Shown: positions 16,614 to 25,801, numbered from the stretch's first letter. The stretch: 64,000 nt of DNA from an uncultured Clostridia bacterium (GCA_947624675.1 CANQLI010000001.1:124001-188000), one strand, 5' to 3'. Made by a program: numbers and translations. The notes: generated by a model not told the origin, from the letters alone.

Positions 16614-18434
16614 TTAATCGTCTTTTCTGCGCTTTATCAACGCAACCGCACCTGCGATCGTCAATACTGCGAATGCCGAAACCGAAACCTCGGTCATAGC
16701 TCCTGTATTTACACTATCGCTTGCACCTAAAACGAGCATATTTCTTGCAGCTATGAGTTCCTCAAGCACCTTTTTTATCTCAATTTCATCACCGGCACCC
16801 AAGACCATCTTAGCTCTTTCCAATACCTCCTGATAAACTGCCCATGCCTCAGGATTATATTGACTTTCGTCAAGCTCCTCCTCTACATATCTTACAAGCT
16901 CAACCCTAGGGTTTGTAGTTGTGGTTGTAACCGTCGCTTCAGGAGTAGTTGTTGTAGTTTCCTCTGTTGTAGTAGTTATCTCAGGGACAGTTGTTACCTG
17001 TGTAGTAGTTTCGGTCGTAGTTGTTGTCTCCGGAGTAGTAGTGGTTGCTTCTGATGTAGTTGTTGTAGTAACTTCCGGGGTCGTTGTTGCCTCAGTAGTG
17101 GTCGTTGTGGTTATCACCGGAGTAGTTGTTGTTTCCTCAGTAGTAGTTGTAGTAGTTGTCGTCGGAGTGGTTGTAGCCTCAGTAGTGGTTGTTGTGGTTG
17201 TCGTCGGAGTGGTTGTTGACTCCGTAGTGGTTGTTGTAGTTGTCTTTGGAGTAGTAGATGTTGTAGTTGTGGTAGTAGTCGTGGTGGTAGTTGTGGTTGT
17301 GGTAGTGGTAGTAGTTGTTGTCGTAGTAGTTGTAGTGGTCGATTTTGAAGTTGAAGTTGTGGTTGAAGGCTCGGTCGATGGCTCAGGTACTTTCGGGAGC
17401 TTACCCTTAAAGATCATAAAGTGCATCTCCGGACCTTGCTTAAGTGATTTTGAAATAACAGAACCATTCATATTGGAAGCGTCAAGAGAAACATTTGCCT
17501 TTGGCGCCATTATAGTACCCGAAAAGCTTCCCTTTGTTGCTATCGTTCCGCTGTAATCTCCGAAATTCCACAGAACATAATTAGCTTTATTGACCGAATT
17601 CCAGTCACCCTGAATCTTTGTATATATATCAAAGGTATCGCCTTCAATATTATTTACATTTATTATAACTGTCTTTCCGTCCGGGATTATCTGGTTGAAT
17701 TCCCATCCCTGAAGCTGTTCGAGTGTCTGAAGGTCCTTACCGTCTATGTCAAAAACATATACACTGTCATTCTTGTCATCCGGCTCAAATCTTCCAGTCC
17801 ATCTGCCGTTATCGTCAACAGCTTTCTTTGCGTTGACCTCTGTCTTAAGCCAAGCTCCAAGCTCAGACACACCGTCAAGTGCTTTGTCAAAATCAATGAA
17901 CTGTTCATTCTTAGAAATGTCCGACTCATAAGCTATTGACTTTACACAGTTACCGGTTATTTTGCCGTTTAGATAAAATCCCTGTCCGGGTACAACATCT
18001 CCGATAGTGTTATCGTTGCCGACAATAAATAAATCGGTGCGTCCCGCATTAAATGAAACAAACGAGCCGTTTTTAAAGTTTCTTACAAACGATACATTTT
18101 TAAGATATTCCTCACCGTTGTTTGAAACAACATTTCCGTTACTCATCTGTATATCCGACCTGAAATTCTCGGACAGCATATTGTCAATAGCAACATTTCC
18201 TTCAACGTGATCGCATATAGCGCTGAAATCCTTAGTGAAAATCGAAAAGTCATTTAAATTCATAACCACTTCGTTGTCCGTCTGATAGCTTTCGCCAAAC
18301 GAACCGTTGCCGGGATATGAAAACTTAACGCTTGTCACTGCGTCAGAACCATATGTAAATCCGGATACCGCCACCGATGCAGTCAGGACAAGTAAAGCTG
18401 ACGAGAGCGAAATTATTCGTTTACTTGTTTTCAT
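16614..18434 (-). CDS. Choice-of-anchor A domain surface protein
   Basis: A 606-residue secreted protein. It has a signal peptide (about 1-25) and a choice-of-anchor A domain (about 45-345; FSAICDHVEGNVAIDN near the start, WNFGDYSGTIATKGSFSGTIMAPKANV near the end). A Thr-rich linker of about 150 residues with Pro/Glu follows, then a FIVAR-like module and an anchor with SVNTGAMTEVS, a hydrophobic helix and KRRKDD. The last ~100 residues closely match the giant adhesin next door, so both probably use the same anchoring machinery. GGAGG lies 9 nt before ATG 18434. It has its own consensus promoter and terminator. It is likely an extracellular adhesin or matrix protein; the ligand is unknown. Confidence 0.85.
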   Translation of the reverse strand: MKTSKRIISLSSALLVLTASVAVSGFTYGSDAVTSVKFSYPGNGSFGESYQTDNEVVMNLNDFSIFTKDFSAICDHVEGNVAIDNMLSENFRSDIQMSNGNVVSNNGEEYLKNVSFVRNFKNGSFVSFNAGRTDLFIVGNDNTIGDVVPGQGFYLNGKITGNCVKSIAYESDISKNEQFIDFDKALDGVSELGAWLKTEVNAKKAVDDNGRWTGRFEPDDKNDSVYVFDIDGKDLQTLEQLQGWEFNQIIPDGKTVIINVNNIEGDTFDIYTKIQGDWNSVNKANYVLWNFGDYSGTIATKGSFSGTIMAPKANVSLDASNMNGSVISKSLKQGPEMHFMIFKGKLPKVPEPSTEPSTTTSTSKSTTTTTTTTTTTTTTTTTTTTTTTTTTTSTTPKTTTTTTTESTTTPTTTTTTTTEATTTPTTTTTTTTEETTTTPVITTTTTTEATTTPEVTTTTTSEATTTTPETTTTTETTTQVTTVPEITTTTEETTTTTPEATVTTTTTNPRVELVRYVEEELDESQYNPEAWAVYQEVLERAKMVLGAGDEIEIKKVLEELIAARNMLVLGASDSVNTGAMTEVSVSAFAVLTIAGAVALIKRRKDD

Positions 18435-18478
18435 AAAACTTACCTCCTTACCGATAGATTAATTTCCATTTCTTATAT

Positions 18479-18507
18479 ATTATAGCAAGATTTTTAATAT
18501 TTGTCAA
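18479..18507 (-). promoter_or_regulatory. Consensus promoter of the choice-of-anchor A gene
   Basis: Perfect TTGACA (18502-18507) and TATAAT (18479-18484) on the minus strand with a 17-bp spacer. Upstream, two TTGTGCAAT elements lie at about 18568-18577 and 18629-18637. Confidence 0.85.
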
Positions 18508-18718
18508 ACAACAAGTAAATTACATTAAATACAAATTAGTTAAAAAATAAAAGAAATCTCATTTATTTTTGTGCAATATGCATAATTATCAGATCGTGTT
18601 TTTGTAACATTGACCTAAAGCTGTTAGCTTGTGCAATTAAATCGTTTAACTGTGTAAATTTATTAACATAAATTTTACAATTTATTTCTGTTTCTATTAG
18701 TAAAAAGTAAGCTTTTTA

Positions 18719-20428
18719 TCAATCTCTCGCATTTCCCTTAAGCAGTTTCCTGATCTCATTTTCTTTAGTGAGGCTCATAGCTCTTTCCGCAAGCGAATCG
18801 CACTCGGGAATCGTCCACAATGAAATGGTTTTTCTTGTCTGTAAAATACTTGACGGGCTGACAGACAGCTCTTTTAGTCCGAACGAAAGCCATAACGGTA
18901 TCAAATTTATATCTGATGCCGCTTCTCCGCACATTGAGCACATTATCTCTTCTCTTTCAGCGCACTCAACTATACGCTTGATCGAACGCAGGACCGCTAT
19001 ATTATATGCCGAACAAAGATACTCAACCCTTGCGTTTCCTCTGTCCGCAGCCATTGTATACTGTGTTAGGTCGTTTGTACCTATGCTGAAAAAGTCAGCC
19101 TCCTTAGCCAATATATCAGCTATCTCCGTTGCCGCAGGGGTTTCTATCATAACTCCTATTTCGATGTTTTTATTATATTTTTCACCATCACTATCGAGCT
19201 GAGCCATTATATTTTTCACCATACATTTAACGATCAATAGCTCGTCAATGCAGGTTACAAGAGGTATCATCATCTTGATGTCACCGTATGCGGATGCGCG
19301 CAGGATCGCCCTGAGCTGTGCGTTAAACAGGTCTTGCCTGTCAAGACAAAGTCTTACCGCACGGTATCCTAAGAAAGGATTTTGCTCTGTTTCCGCTCCG
19401 AAATTTGAAACCTCCTTATCTCCGCCCATATCAAGAGTGCGGATTATTACAGTTCCCACGCCGGATAGAGCAGCTTCTTTATAAGCTTCAAACTGCTCCT
19501 GTTCATCAGGAAAGGTGTCCTTTCCTATAAAAAGATACTCGGTTCTGAAAAGTCCGACTCCTTCGCCGCCGAACTGCTTTACCTTTTCAGTTTCTTTTGG
19601 AACGCCTATATTTGAAAACAGCAAAATATCCTTGCCGTCTCCCGTTACGGTTTTTCTGTCCTTATATTTTATAAGCTTTTCTTTAGCTCTTAAGAATCTT
19701 TCTCTTTTCTTTAAATATCTTCTTATCTTTTCCTCATCCGGATTTAAAAAAGCCTCTCCCTTTTCACCGTCTATAATGACCGTATCGCCGTCTTTAATAT
19801 CACTCAATATTCCCTTTACAGATAAAACCGCAGGTATACCGAGCGCCCTGGCAAGGATCGTCGCGTGTGAGGTTCTTCCGCCCTTCTGTGTCAAAAATCC
19901 GAGCACATTTTCGATTTTTATTTTAGCCGTCATCGAGGGTGTTAAGTCGTTAGCAACAATAATGCTGTCCGGCGGAAGCGAAGACATATTTTCCGGCTCG
20001 TTTCCTATTAGTATCTCAAGAAGGCGCTGTTTTACATCTCCGACATCAGTAGCCCTCTGACGCATAAGCTCATCGGAAATAGCCGAGAACATATCAATAA
20101 AGTTATCTAAAACAGTTTCTACCGCCTCTTCGGCGCACTTTCCGGCGTCAATAAGCTGTTGTACCTCTGAATTAAACGCCGGATCGTCAGCTATCGCAAT
20201 ATGTCCCAAAAGTATGTCAGAATCCTTTTGACCTACCTTTTTCTTCATATCCTCCGCCATTTTCGAGGTCATATCTTTAAAGCGTTTTAGTGCCGTCTTG
20301 AATCTGAAGGCTTCCGTCCTTGCGCTTCCGATCTTTTTGTGTTTATAGTTTATATCCGTTTCTTTTACTATTACGGCTCTTCCTACCGCTATGCCGTCAG
20401 AGCCGCCTATACCTTTATATTTGTTCAA
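18719..20428 (-). CDS. ptsI: PTS enzyme I (phosphoenolpyruvate-protein phosphotransferase)
   Basis: Cytoplasmic enzyme that takes phosphate from PEP and passes it to HPr, the first step of PTS sugar import. The active-site histidine is His188 in GGRTSHATILARALGIPA, matching the E. coli position. The PEP-binding TIM barrel shows LFRTEYLFIG, NPFLGYRAVRLCL, GVMIETPAA and FFSIGTNDLTQYTMAADRGN. The C-terminal MCGEAASD contains the catalytic Cys. The length of 569 residues is typical. The start is TTG 20428, 7 nt after a GGGGGG ribosome site. It follows fruK by 22 nt and probably forms an operon with it. HPr and enzyme II genes are not in the window. Confidence 0.95.
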   Translation of the reverse strand: MNKYKGIGGSDGIAVGRAVIVKETDINYKHKKIGSARTEAFRFKTALKRFKDMTSKMAEDMKKKVGQKDSDILLGHIAIADDPAFNSEVQQLIDAGKCAEEAVETVLDNFIDMFSAISDELMRQRATDVGDVKQRLLEILIGNEPENMSSLPPDSIIVANDLTPSMTAKIKIENVLGFLTQKGGRTSHATILARALGIPAVLSVKGILSDIKDGDTVIIDGEKGEAFLNPDEEKIRRYLKKRERFLRAKEKLIKYKDRKTVTGDGKDILLFSNIGVPKETEKVKQFGGEGVGLFRTEYLFIGKDTFPDEQEQFEAYKEAALSGVGTVIIRTLDMGGDKEVSNFGAETEQNPFLGYRAVRLCLDRQDLFNAQLRAILRASAYGDIKMMIPLVTCIDELLIVKCMVKNIMAQLDSDGEKYNKNIEIGVMIETPAATEIADILAKEADFFSIGTNDLTQYTMAADRGNARVEYLCSAYNIAVLRSIKRIVECAEREEIMCSMCGEAASDINLIPLWLSFGLKELSVSPSSILQTRKTISLWTIPECDSLAERAMSLTKENEIRKLLKGNARD

Positions 20429-20450
20429 AATAATCCCCCCATATCCCGGA

Positions 20451-21353
20451 TCAAAGTGTTTTTAAAACATCATCTATCAGCTTTCTATCGGCAAGTGTTT
20501 TTGAAAACGCTGTCGCTCCTCCCGCAGCAGTGGCAAGCTTTAACGCACAGTCGTAATCCTTTGTCTTTAAATATCCCGCCAAAAATCCTGCTACCATAGA
20601 ATCTCCGGCGCCAACCGAATTTACGACCTCGCCTTTTGCAGCGTTTATCCTGTGGAGCTTACCGTGCTCATCTATCAACAATGCCCCGTCTTCTGCCATA
20701 GACACAAGTACATTCTTAGCGCCAAGCTCCTTGAGGCTTTTTGCTGCCTCGGTTATTTCAAGATCCGTCTCTATTTTATGTTTAAAAATATCTCTAAGCT
20801 CATAAATATTAGGCTTTATCAAAAAAGGTCTATACTTTAGTGAGCTCAACAACAGCTCGTCAGAAGCATCAACGACAATAAGCACTTCCTTATATTTAAG
20901 TCCTTCAAGTATTTTTTCGTAAATGTCAACGGAAACTCCAAAGGGGACACTCCCCGCAAGAACCAGTATATCACCCGATACAAGCCTGTCGAGCTTACTT
21001 AACAGCCTATTTAAAGCATCATCGTCTATCTCAGGGCCCGATGCATTTATCTCTGTTTCATCCTCTGATTTTAACTTTATATTTATTCTTGTCATTCCCT
21101 TTTCAAGATGTACAAAATCACATTTTATTCCCTTTGACTCGATTTCTTTTTTTAATGCTTCACCTAAAAATCCTGCCGTAAAGCCAAGAGCCACACTTTC
21201 TACTCCAAGCTCATTTAAAACAGCTGATACATTTATTCCCTTTCCGCCGAATGTTACGCTTTCCTCAGATGTCCTGTTAGTCATTCCCATCTTAAGCTCA
21301 TCCACCCGCAAAACATAGTCCCACGCAGGATTAAAGCTGATCGTATATATCAT
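20451..21353 (-). CDS. fruK: 1-phosphofructokinase (PfkB family)
   Basis: Phosphorylates fructose-1-phosphate, the product of PTS fructose uptake, to fructose-1,6-bisphosphate. At 300 residues it has the FruK/LacC start (MIYTISFNPAWDYVLRVDEL), the substrate-binding GGKGINVSAVLNELG near residue 36 and the catalytic/anion-hole motif SVGAGDSMVAGF near 247. Tagatose-6-phosphate kinase (LacC) is the nearest alternative; proximity to ptsI favours FruK. ATG 21353 has AAAGGG 9 nt upstream. A 9-bp inverted repeat, TTTGCACAA and TTGTGCAAA, lies about 95-130 bp upstream and may be an operator. Confidence 0.85.
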   Translation of the reverse strand: MIYTISFNPAWDYVLRVDELKMGMTNRTSEESVTFGGKGINVSAVLNELGVESVALGFTAGFLGEALKKEIESKGIKCDFVHLEKGMTRINIKLKSEDETEINASGPEIDDDALNRLLSKLDRLVSGDILVLAGSVPFGVSVDIYEKILEGLKYKEVLIVVDASDELLLSSLKYRPFLIKPNIYELRDIFKHKIETDLEITEAAKSLKELGAKNVLVSMAEDGALLIDEHGKLHRINAAKGEVVNSVGAGDSMVAGFLAGYLKTKDYDCALKLATAAGGATAFSKTLADRKLIDDVLKTL

Positions 21354-21447
21354 AAGCGCACACCCTTTCGATTTCCTATTTCCAATTTTAACACCTTACT
21401 GTGACATTGTTAACCTTTTTTCACCGATTGTTTATTATTATCTACCT

Positions 21448-21481
21448 TTTGCACAATCTGCTTTATCTGTTTTTGTGCAAA
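21448..21481. promoter_or_regulatory. Candidate operator inverted repeat upstream of fruK-ptsI
   Basis: TTTGCACAA (21448-21456) and TTGTGCAAA (21473-21481) form a perfect 9-bp inverted repeat with a 16-bp gap. The rest of the 482-bp divergent gap holds the PHP-gene promoter and nothing else I can name. Confidence 0.45.
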
Positions 21482-21776
21482 TTATACTCAAGAAAATAAA
21501 ATTTGTAAACTAAAATCTGATAAATAATCTCACATTTATTTTTCTCTGTTTTTAGTATAAAAAACTTTTTTTGTTATACTCTCTACTAACAGCGTCTTTT
21601 ACCAAAAAAATGTACGCAAACGTACATTCTTCATAAAATATCTTATGTTTTGTAACGAAATGTTTACAATATTCATACCCTATTCACATTTAACCGCTTG
21701 ATCGGCTTATGGTACTTTCCCCCTCAAAAGAGAATTTATATTTTTTGTGCATCCTTTAAAATCATAAACCGTACAC

Positions 21777-21805
21777 TTGAAATACACTTTAAAAAGTGGT
21801 AAAAT
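21777..21805 (+). promoter_or_regulatory. Promoter with internal palindrome, PHP gene
   Basis: TTGAAA (21777-21782) and TAAAAT (21800-21805), 17-bp spacer. The spacer contains CACTTTAAAAAGTG (21786-21799), a near-perfect palindrome placed as a repressor site would be. Confidence 0.7.
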
Positions 21806-21835
21806 ACAGATAATAAGTAAGAGAGGATATTTTTT

Positions 21836-22696
21836 ATGTCTCAGATGAAATTCGATCTTCACTGCCATACCAAGGAGGGATCTCCCGACGGCAAGGTCTC
21901 TGTTTTTGAATACGCAAAAATTCTAAAAGACAAGGGCTTTGACGGTATGCTCATAACCGATCACGACAGCTACCGTGCCGCCCGCATATGGCAAAAATCA
22001 AAGGATAAACAATTACCGAATTTTTGCGTTTTAAAGGGAATTGAATACGACACCGTCGATCACGGACACTTCATAGTAATAATGCCGGAAGGAGTGGATC
22101 TCAAAGTTTTTGAGATACGGGGAATGAGACTTAAAACTCTTATAAGTATTACACATTTTTTTGGCGGCATAATAGGTCCTGCGCACCCATACGGCGCAAA
22201 ATTCCTTTCACTTATGAAGGGAAAGGAGTCTAAATATAAAAAATATCTTTCACAGATTGACTTTATTGAGACATTTAACACCTCAGAATACATATCTGAT
22301 AATGAACAAGCTTTAAAGCTTGCTAAATCCTGGCAGCTTCCCTGTACAGGAGGAAGCGATTCTCACAAGGCAAATACAATAGGAGAGGCTTATTCGATCA
22401 TTGATTTTGAAATAAACAACACAAACGATCTTATCGAAGCAATTTTAAATAAAAAAGTTGTAAAGGTCGGAGGAAGTCAGAGATATAAAAGAAAGCATCC
22501 GATACTGACTAACGCTTTTCCCTTGGGATTTTTGTTTTATTCATATAACATTCTCCTAACCGTTATTTCAACTCCATTACGGGTATTCAGAAGAATAGAG
22601 ATCTTTCGCTATATGAAAAGACATCAACCGAGAAAGCCGATGTATTGGATAAATGAAAACATTTCCAAGCAAACATCCGAGCGCCGATATGGATAG
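21836..22696 (+). CDS. PHP-domain metal-dependent phosphoesterase
   Basis: A 286-residue protein of the PHP phosphoesterase superfamily. The four PHP metal-binding segments are visible: DLHCHTKEGSPDG (residues 7-19), ITDHDS (41-46), KGIEYDT (66-72) with a later HPYG, and GGSDSHK near 178. Stand-alone PHP proteins hydrolyse small phosphoesters such as 3',5'-nucleoside bisphosphates or histidinol phosphate; the substrate here is unknown. The C-terminal ~70 residues include a hydrophobic stretch (FPLGFLFYSYNILLTVIS), so it may be membrane associated. GAGAGGA lies 8 nt before the ATG. The 3' end overlaps the next gene, implying translational coupling. Confidence 0.82.
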   Translation: MSQMKFDLHCHTKEGSPDGKVSVFEYAKILKDKGFDGMLITDHDSYRAARIWQKSKDKQLPNFCVLKGIEYDTVDHGHFIVIMPEGVDLKVFEIRGMRLKTLISITHFFGGIIGPAHPYGAKFLSLMKGKESKYKKYLSQIDFIETFNTSEYISDNEQALKLAKSWQLPCTGGSDSHKANTIGEAYSIIDFEINNTNDLIEAILNKKVVKVGGSQRYKRKHPILTNAFPLGFLFYSYNILLTVISTPLRVFRRIEIFRYMKRHQPRKPMYWINENISKQTSERRYG

Positions 22697-23426
22697 AGCA
22701 AGATTTCTTGCGGCCTGTGAAAGCGCCGCAAATAATGCCCACGAAAAAAACGGTATAGGAACACTTTCAGAAAAAAGCATTCATTCGGTCTTAAAAAAAT
22801 ACTATGAGCCGGACGAAATAAACACCGAGGTCAAGATCGGCAGATTTTATGCCGATATATCCGGAGAAAACGGCATAATTGAAATACAGACTCAAAAGCT
22901 TTTTAAGCTTCAAAAAAAGCTTGATATATTTCTTGACTACTGCCCTGTAACAGTTGTACACCCTGTGATAAGTGAAAAGACAATAGTATGGCTCGACAAA
23001 AGCGGAAAGCCTGTAAAAAGCAGAAAATCCCCGGTTAAGGGTTCTGTATATGACGCATTATATGAGCTTTACGGAATAAAGTACACTCTCGACAACCCCA
23101 ATATGACGGTCATTATTCCTGTTATAAAGGCTAGAGATTACCGCTGTTTAAAGCAGGGCAGCTCAACGAGAAAAAAGCCGCGCTATCAAAAGGGCGATAA
23201 AATCCCGACGGATATTGAGGAGGAACTTATACTCTCCTGTGCTGATGATTACAGAGTTTTTTTACCTGAAGGTATAACTGAAAGCTTTTGTTCAGCCGAT
23301 CTTTCAAAAGCTGCGGGAATAAGTCTTTCGTGTGCACAGGTCTGTCTTAATATTCTGAGCTATTTAAAGCTCGTTGAGAGGATAGGCAAAAAAGAAAACT
23401 ATATTCTTTACCGAATAATAAAATAA
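22653..23426 (+). CDS. Hypothetical protein, possible nuclease-like domain plus C-terminal winged helix
   Basis: Not recognised by name. The central part reads EVKIGRFYADISG...GIIEIQTQ near residues 58-82, an Asp...Glu-x-Gln pattern reminiscent of PD-(D/E)XK nuclease folds, but this is a guess. The last ~60 residues (ADLSKAAGISLSCAQVCLNILSYLKLVERIG) look like a winged helix-turn-helix. Two ATG starts are possible: 22653, which overlaps the PHP gene by 44 nt, or 22689, which overlaps by 8 nt; neither has a clear ribosome site. The overlap suggests it works with the PHP protein. Basic residues are common in the middle (SSTRKKPRYQKG). Confidence 0.65.
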   Translation: MKTFPSKHPSADMDRARFLAACESAANNAHEKNGIGTLSEKSIHSVLKKYYEPDEINTEVKIGRFYADISGENGIIEIQTQKLFKLQKKLDIFLDYCPVTVVHPVISEKTIVWLDKSGKPVKSRKSPVKGSVYDALYELYGIKYTLDNPNMTVIIPVIKARDYRCLKQGSSTRKKPRYQKGDKIPTDIEEELILSCADDYRVFLPEGITESFCSADLSKAAGISLSCAQVCLNILSYLKLVERIGKKENYILYRIIK

Positions 23427-23556
23427 TTGTATAAAGGGGCTTTTCTTTTTTGCTTATGTCTGATATAATTGTGTTTGACGCTTTTACACATTAGCTTCAG
23501 TTATTTTTATGGCATCGCCGACATTTATACTATTTTCAGTTATAAAAGGAGACATT

Positions 23557-24951
23557 ATGAAAAAGCTAAGTTTTATAACAGTTTTTCTTGTAATATTTTC
23601 ACTTGTTCTGCCCTATGCGGGCAGTGCCGACGCCTATGTTTTTGAGCCAAGCGAAGTAAAGATCTCAAGTGCGGCGGCATATATGGAAAACCTTGAAACG
23701 GGAGAAGTTGTAATCAACAAAAAAGCGGACGAAAAACGTATCCCGGCTTCACTCACAAAGATAATGACCTGTGTTGTCGTTTTAGACAATTTTAAAGAAA
23801 ATCTCGAGATACTGAAAACAGAAAAGATCTCCGCAGGAGAGGAAGCTTTTACTGAGCTATACGACACAGGATATTCAAACGCCGGAATAAAACCGGATGA
23901 GCAGCTCACATATTACGATCTTTTGTGCGCTCTGATGATACCGTCAGCCTGTGAGGCGGCAAACATACTCGCTATAAATGTCGGCGGAAGCTTAGAGGGC
24001 TTTGCGAATCTTATGAATGAAAAAGCCAAAGCTCTTAAGATGGACAGTACGACATTTTACAATGCACACGGTCTTGAAATTGAAGGTCAGGAATCAAACA
24101 TCACGACCTGTTCGGACCTCGCAAAGCTTTGCAGGTACGCCATAAACACATATCCTATTTTTACGGAGATCACCTCAAAATCAGGATATACAATGGAAAA
24201 CGGAACATACATATCCACCACAAACAAACTTCTCGACCCGGAAAGCGATTACTATTACGGATATGTAAGCGGAATAAAAACCGGATATCTTGATACTGCC
24301 GGAAGATGTCTTGCTTCCGTCGCCGAAAAAAACGGATATTCATACCTTTGTATAACAATGGGCGCTGACGGATATGACGATGACGGAAACGAGCTATACC
24401 TTAATTGTGCCGACCATAAAGCGCTTTATACATGGGCCTTTGACAAGCTTTCTTATCAGACATTCATAAAGGAAAACGAAGAGGTCACCGACACTAAGGT
24501 CGAATACGCACAGGGTGACGGATATGTTAATTTAAAGCCCGCAGGTGAAGTTACTGCTATCTGGAGAAACGACATTCCGATAGAAGAGCTTGAGCGGAAA
24601 ATCACTATAAGCGATAACATTATCGCCCCTATATATGCGGGAGAGGTTCTTGGCTCGGTGGAGTTTTTATATAATGGAAAGTCAGTCGCAAAAAGCGACC
24701 TTGTCGCTACAAAGGATGTTTTCAAATCCAAAGGAGAGGCTTCTGTTACCGTTGCGGCAAACTTTTTTACCTCCACACAGTTTAAGATCGCGGTAGTGAT
24801 AATCGCCGTCATAATTCTCGTGTATACGATAGTATTCTTTGTATATGTTCACAGAAGAAGCAAAAAAAGAGTTTCCGAGATAAAAGAAAAATACCGTACC
24901 TATGACGATGAAGATGACTATGACGATGGGTACGATGATCTTGATGAATGA
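23557..24951 (+). CDS. D-alanyl-D-alanine carboxypeptidase (serine-type S11, DacF-like)
   Basis: Penicillin-binding protein that trims the terminal D-Ala from peptidoglycan stem peptides. It has a signal peptide (residues 1 to about 26), the catalytic SxxK Ser65-Leu-Thr-Lys68, SACEAAN as the SxN-region box and KTG in GIKTGYLD near 240. A C-terminal beta-rich domain follows. It ends with a transmembrane helix (about 410-432) and an acidic Asp-rich cytoplasmic tail, rather than the usual amphipathic anchor. ATG 23557 has AAAGGAG upstream; an in-frame ATG at 23509 lacks one. The length is 464 residues. It is a single gene with its own terminator. Confidence 0.92.
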   Translation: MKKLSFITVFLVIFSLVLPYAGSADAYVFEPSEVKISSAAAYMENLETGEVVINKKADEKRIPASLTKIMTCVVVLDNFKENLEILKTEKISAGEEAFTELYDTGYSNAGIKPDEQLTYYDLLCALMIPSACEAANILAINVGGSLEGFANLMNEKAKALKMDSTTFYNAHGLEIEGQESNITTCSDLAKLCRYAINTYPIFTEITSKSGYTMENGTYISTTNKLLDPESDYYYGYVSGIKTGYLDTAGRCLASVAEKNGYSYLCITMGADGYDDDGNELYLNCADHKALYTWAFDKLSYQTFIKENEEVTDTKVEYAQGDGYVNLKPAGEVTAIWRNDIPIEELERKITISDNIIAPIYAGEVLGSVEFLYNGKSVAKSDLVATKDVFKSKGEASVTVAANFFTSTQFKIAVVIIAVIILVYTIVFFVYVHRRSKKRVSEIKEKYRTYDDEDDYDDGYDDLDE

Positions 24952-24980
24952 TCTTGGTTTTATATAACGACTTAACAACA

Positions 24981-25015
24981 AAAGGTGCAGTTCATACAGG
25001 CTGCACCTTTTTAAT
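24981..25015 (+). terminator. Terminator of the carboxypeptidase gene
   Basis: AAAGGTGCAG/CTGCACCTTT stem (24981-24990 with 25001-25010) with TTT after it. Confidence 0.85.
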
Positions 25016-25076
25016 ATTTATATGCTTTATGATTGTGGGTATCTGAAAATACCTTTATATAGTAGCATTTTTCTAC

Positions 25077-25451
25077 CTAATCCTTCAGTTGTTCATCTTC
25101 TATATCGCTTCTCTTCCAGTTGCGCAGTATATCAGTCATTATAACATAGCCAAGTATTATAGATATGTATTGCGGCATCTCACTTTTGCCCGACTTCCAC
25201 TCCTGTGCTGTCAGATACGGAATGTTTCCATAGTACCGGCAAAGCGGCGCCACATCAAAATGAGAAACCTCAAGCATTCCGTTAAAGCCTTCGTTTGCTA
25301 TCTTATAAATAGCTTCCAGAGTCGGCTCTATCAGATTTCCGGGCATTACATATATTAGTTCTCTATGTCCCGGGTCTGACATAAATTGTTCAAAATCCTC
25401 ACTTTCTTTTGCCGCTTTATAAAGCACTATATATGTCAAATAGTCAAGCAT
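25077..25451 (-). CDS. Hypothetical protein
   Basis: A 124-residue soluble protein that I do not recognise. It has an N-terminal helical part (LDYLTYIVLYKAAKESEDFEQF), a His/Asp segment (VSHFDVAPLCRYYGNIPYL, about 67-85) and an acidic C-terminus. Codon use matches its neighbours. No convincing ribosome site precedes ATG 25451. It stands alone between a carboxypeptidase and an SDR gene, so context says little. Confidence 0.55.
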   Translation of the reverse strand: MLDYLTYIVLYKAAKESEDFEQFMSDPGHRELIYVMPGNLIEPTLEAIYKIANEGFNGMLEVSHFDVAPLCRYYGNIPYLTAQEWKSGKSEMPQYISIILGYVIMTDILRNWKRSDIEDEQLKD

Positions 25452-25724
25452 ATATTAAAACCTCAACAGTCAATTTAGCGATGTCTTTAAATATTGCAAT
25501 GACATTATTATTTCATAATCCACAAAAATTGTCAATACCATTCTTATAATTTGTATGTTTTAGATTTTTATATGTAAATTATTGCAAAAACAAAGTGGTT
25601 TTATTGTAACTCTCAACTACTTTATGAAGAATGCTAAAAATTAATTGCTCGACAATCTATTTGAATTACTTTATATATGCTGAATATGTAAACAGTAATG
25701 ACATCAACATCAACGCCGCTTTTG

Positions 25725-25754
25725 TTGACAGCAAATCGCAATGTGTGTTATAAT
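25725..25754 (+). promoter_or_regulatory. Promoter of the SDR gene
   Basis: TTGACA (25725-25730) and TATAAT (25749-25754), 18-bp spacer. The remainder of 25452-25724 is AT-rich with nothing recognisable. Confidence 0.8.
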
Positions 25755-25801
25755 GCGATAAAGATGTTTGAATAAAAATAATAAAAAAGGAGATTTTGTG
25801 A

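Noticed and set aside
16921-17556. Plus-strand Val-rich reading frame opposite the choice-of-anchor A gene
   Set aside because: Antisense of the poly-Thr linker (ACN codons read as GTN). Its composition is an artefact of low complexity.
18435-18718. Possible small RNA or CRISPR in the AT-rich gap
   Set aside because: No regular spaced repeats and no stable long hairpin; only promoter elements were seen. I found no CRISPR array anywhere in the window.
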